From: Burkholderiales bacterium
GTDB lineage: Bacteria; Pseudomonadota; Gammaproteobacteria; Burkholderiales; SG8-39
Length of the DNA stretch: 13,289 nt
Assembly (NCBI GenBank): GCA_025929745.1
Contig: JAICPQ010000042.1
Coordinates: 1 to 13,289 of the forward strand
Direction: 5' to 3'
Part shown: positions 12,535 through 13,289 of the stretch, in pieces
Numbering within the stretch: position 1 is the first letter of the stretch
Layout: each line of letters starts with the position of its first letter
Notes under the pieces: model-generated
Told to the model about the DNA's origin: nothing
The model's input: only the letters and a program-made list of their open reading frames with translations
Database searches by the model: none
Translations under genes and position numbers: made by a program

Positions 12535-13289
12535 ATGGCAAAAATATTCCTTGCTCTAATCCTCGTTGCAGCCACGCCGCTCGCGGCGCAGGAGTACCCC
12601 AACCGCCCGATCCGCCTCATCACACCCGCAGCGCAGGGCGGCACGACCGACCTCCTTGCGCGCGTCTTCGGCCAGAAGCTCGCCGAGTCGTGGGGCCAGC
12701 AGGTGCTGGTCGACAATCGCGCGAGCGCGGCGGGCGTGATCGCCGGGCAGCTCACGACGCAGGCCGCGCCGGACGGCTACACGCTTCTTCTCGCGTACCA
12801 CCAGCACACCGTGAACGCGGCGCTGAATCCGAAGCTGCCGTATCACCCGGTGAACGACTTCACGCCGATCACGCAGCTCACCTCGGCGGGACTCATGCTC
12901 GTGGTCAATCCATCCACGCCGGTGACCAACCTCGCCGAGTTCATGCAGTGGACCAAGAACTTTCAGGGCGCGCTCAATTTCGGCTCGGCCGGCATCGGCA
13001 GCGGCGGCCATCTCGCCGGCGAGCTCTTCAAGCTCATGGCGGGCGTCAAGGCTGAGCACATCCCGTATAAGGGCGCGGGACCCGCGATGGCTGACCTCAT
13101 TGCCGGCCAGTACCACTTCAACTTCTCCGGCCTGCAGGGCTCGCAAGTCCAGGTGCGCGCCGGTCGTTTACGCGCCATAGCGGTTACTACCCCGAAGCGG
13201 CTCCCGTCGAATCCTGAATTGCCGGCAATGGCAGAGGTGCTGCCTGGATTCGAAGTGGTCGGCTGGTACGGTGTAATCGGACCGGCGAA
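12535..13289 (+). CDS. Bug/TctC-family periplasmic solute-binding protein, C-terminus cut by window edge
   Basis: About 251 residues of a third TTT-type receptor are visible. The signal peptide is about 18-19 residues (MAKIFLALILVAATPLAA, then QEYPNRPIRLI). Family blocks are QGGTTDLLARVFGQKLAESW, DNRASAAGVIAGQ, QAAPDGYTLLLAYHQH, LPYHPVNDFTPITQL, FGSAGIGSGGHLAGELFK, HIPYKGAGPAMADLIAGQY and VGWYGVIGPA. The ligand loop differs from the usual form: the first block reads TPAAQGGTTD instead of the common PFxPGG, and AYHQHTVNAAL carries two histidines. It may therefore bind a different acid from the other two. It is 31 nt after the LEA14-like open frame on the same strand. ATG 12535 has no obvious Shine-Dalgarno site; the signal peptide fixes the start. 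Confidence 0.93.
   Translation, partial: MAKIFLALILVAATPLAAQEYPNRPIRLITPAAQGGTTDLLARVFGQKLAESWGQQVLVDNRASAAGVIAGQLTTQAAPDGYTLLLAYHQHTVNAALNPKLPYHPVNDFTPITQLTSAGLMLVVNPSTPVTNLAEFMQWTKNFQGALNFGSAGIGSGGHLAGELFKLMAGVKAEHIPYKGAGPAMADLIAGQYHFNFSGLQGSQVQVRAGRLRAIAVTTPKRLPSNPELPAMAEVLPGFEVVGWYGVIGPA

Overview
The window is about 13.3 kb of GC-rich, gene-dense DNA. It looks like a betaproteobacterium, most likely Burkholderiales-like. The reasons are three separate genes for Bug/TctC-type periplasmic solute-binding proteins (a family greatly expanded in that group), the mix of aromatic-catabolism enzyme families, and the codon use. This placement is an inference from family content. There are 14 protein genes, of which the first and last run off the window. 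I see no tRNA, rRNA, CRISPR array or transposase gene.

Layout. Left part (1-3905): a minus-strand pair encodes a fumarylacetoacetate-hydrolase (FAH) family enzyme and a TctC protein. It diverges, with only 6 nt between start codons, from a VOC/glyoxalase-fold gene. That gene converges on a RidA-like gene with overlapping stop codons. RidA diverges from a maleylacetate reductase gene, which is translationally coupled to a small antibiotic-biosynthesis-monooxygenase (ABM) domain protein. Middle part (3906-7125): a minus-strand unit encodes a TctC protein, a class II aldolase-fold enzyme and an amidase. Right part (7140-13289): a plus-strand run encodes a class A FAD monooxygenase, a MipA/OmpV outer-membrane protein, a PQQ-type sugar (sorbosone-like) dehydrogenase lipoprotein, a VanA-like Rieske oxygenase, a LEA14-like lipoprotein with an odd C-terminal tail, and a third TctC protein.

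How the genes may work together. The families fit uptake and breakdown of aromatic acids or amides. TctC proteins would bind an organic acid in the periplasm, and MipA could open the outer membrane. Amidase and aldolase/decarboxylase would trim side groups, the Rieske oxygenase and FAD monooxygenase would hydroxylate or demethylate the ring, and the VOC and FAH enzymes could act at or after ring cleavage. Maleylacetate reductase would deliver 3-oxoadipate. No intradiol hydroxyquinol dioxygenase, Rieske reductase, TctA/TctB membrane subunits or regulator lie in the window, so the pathway is incomplete here and its substrate is unknown.

Points worth a second look: extreme compaction of gene boundaries; an 8-bp palindromic ATTATAAT placed so that both divergent genes at 7116/7125 and 7140 could be leaderless; a RidA protein lacking the catalytic arginine; and a run-on C-terminus of the LEA14-like gene next to an inverted repeat.
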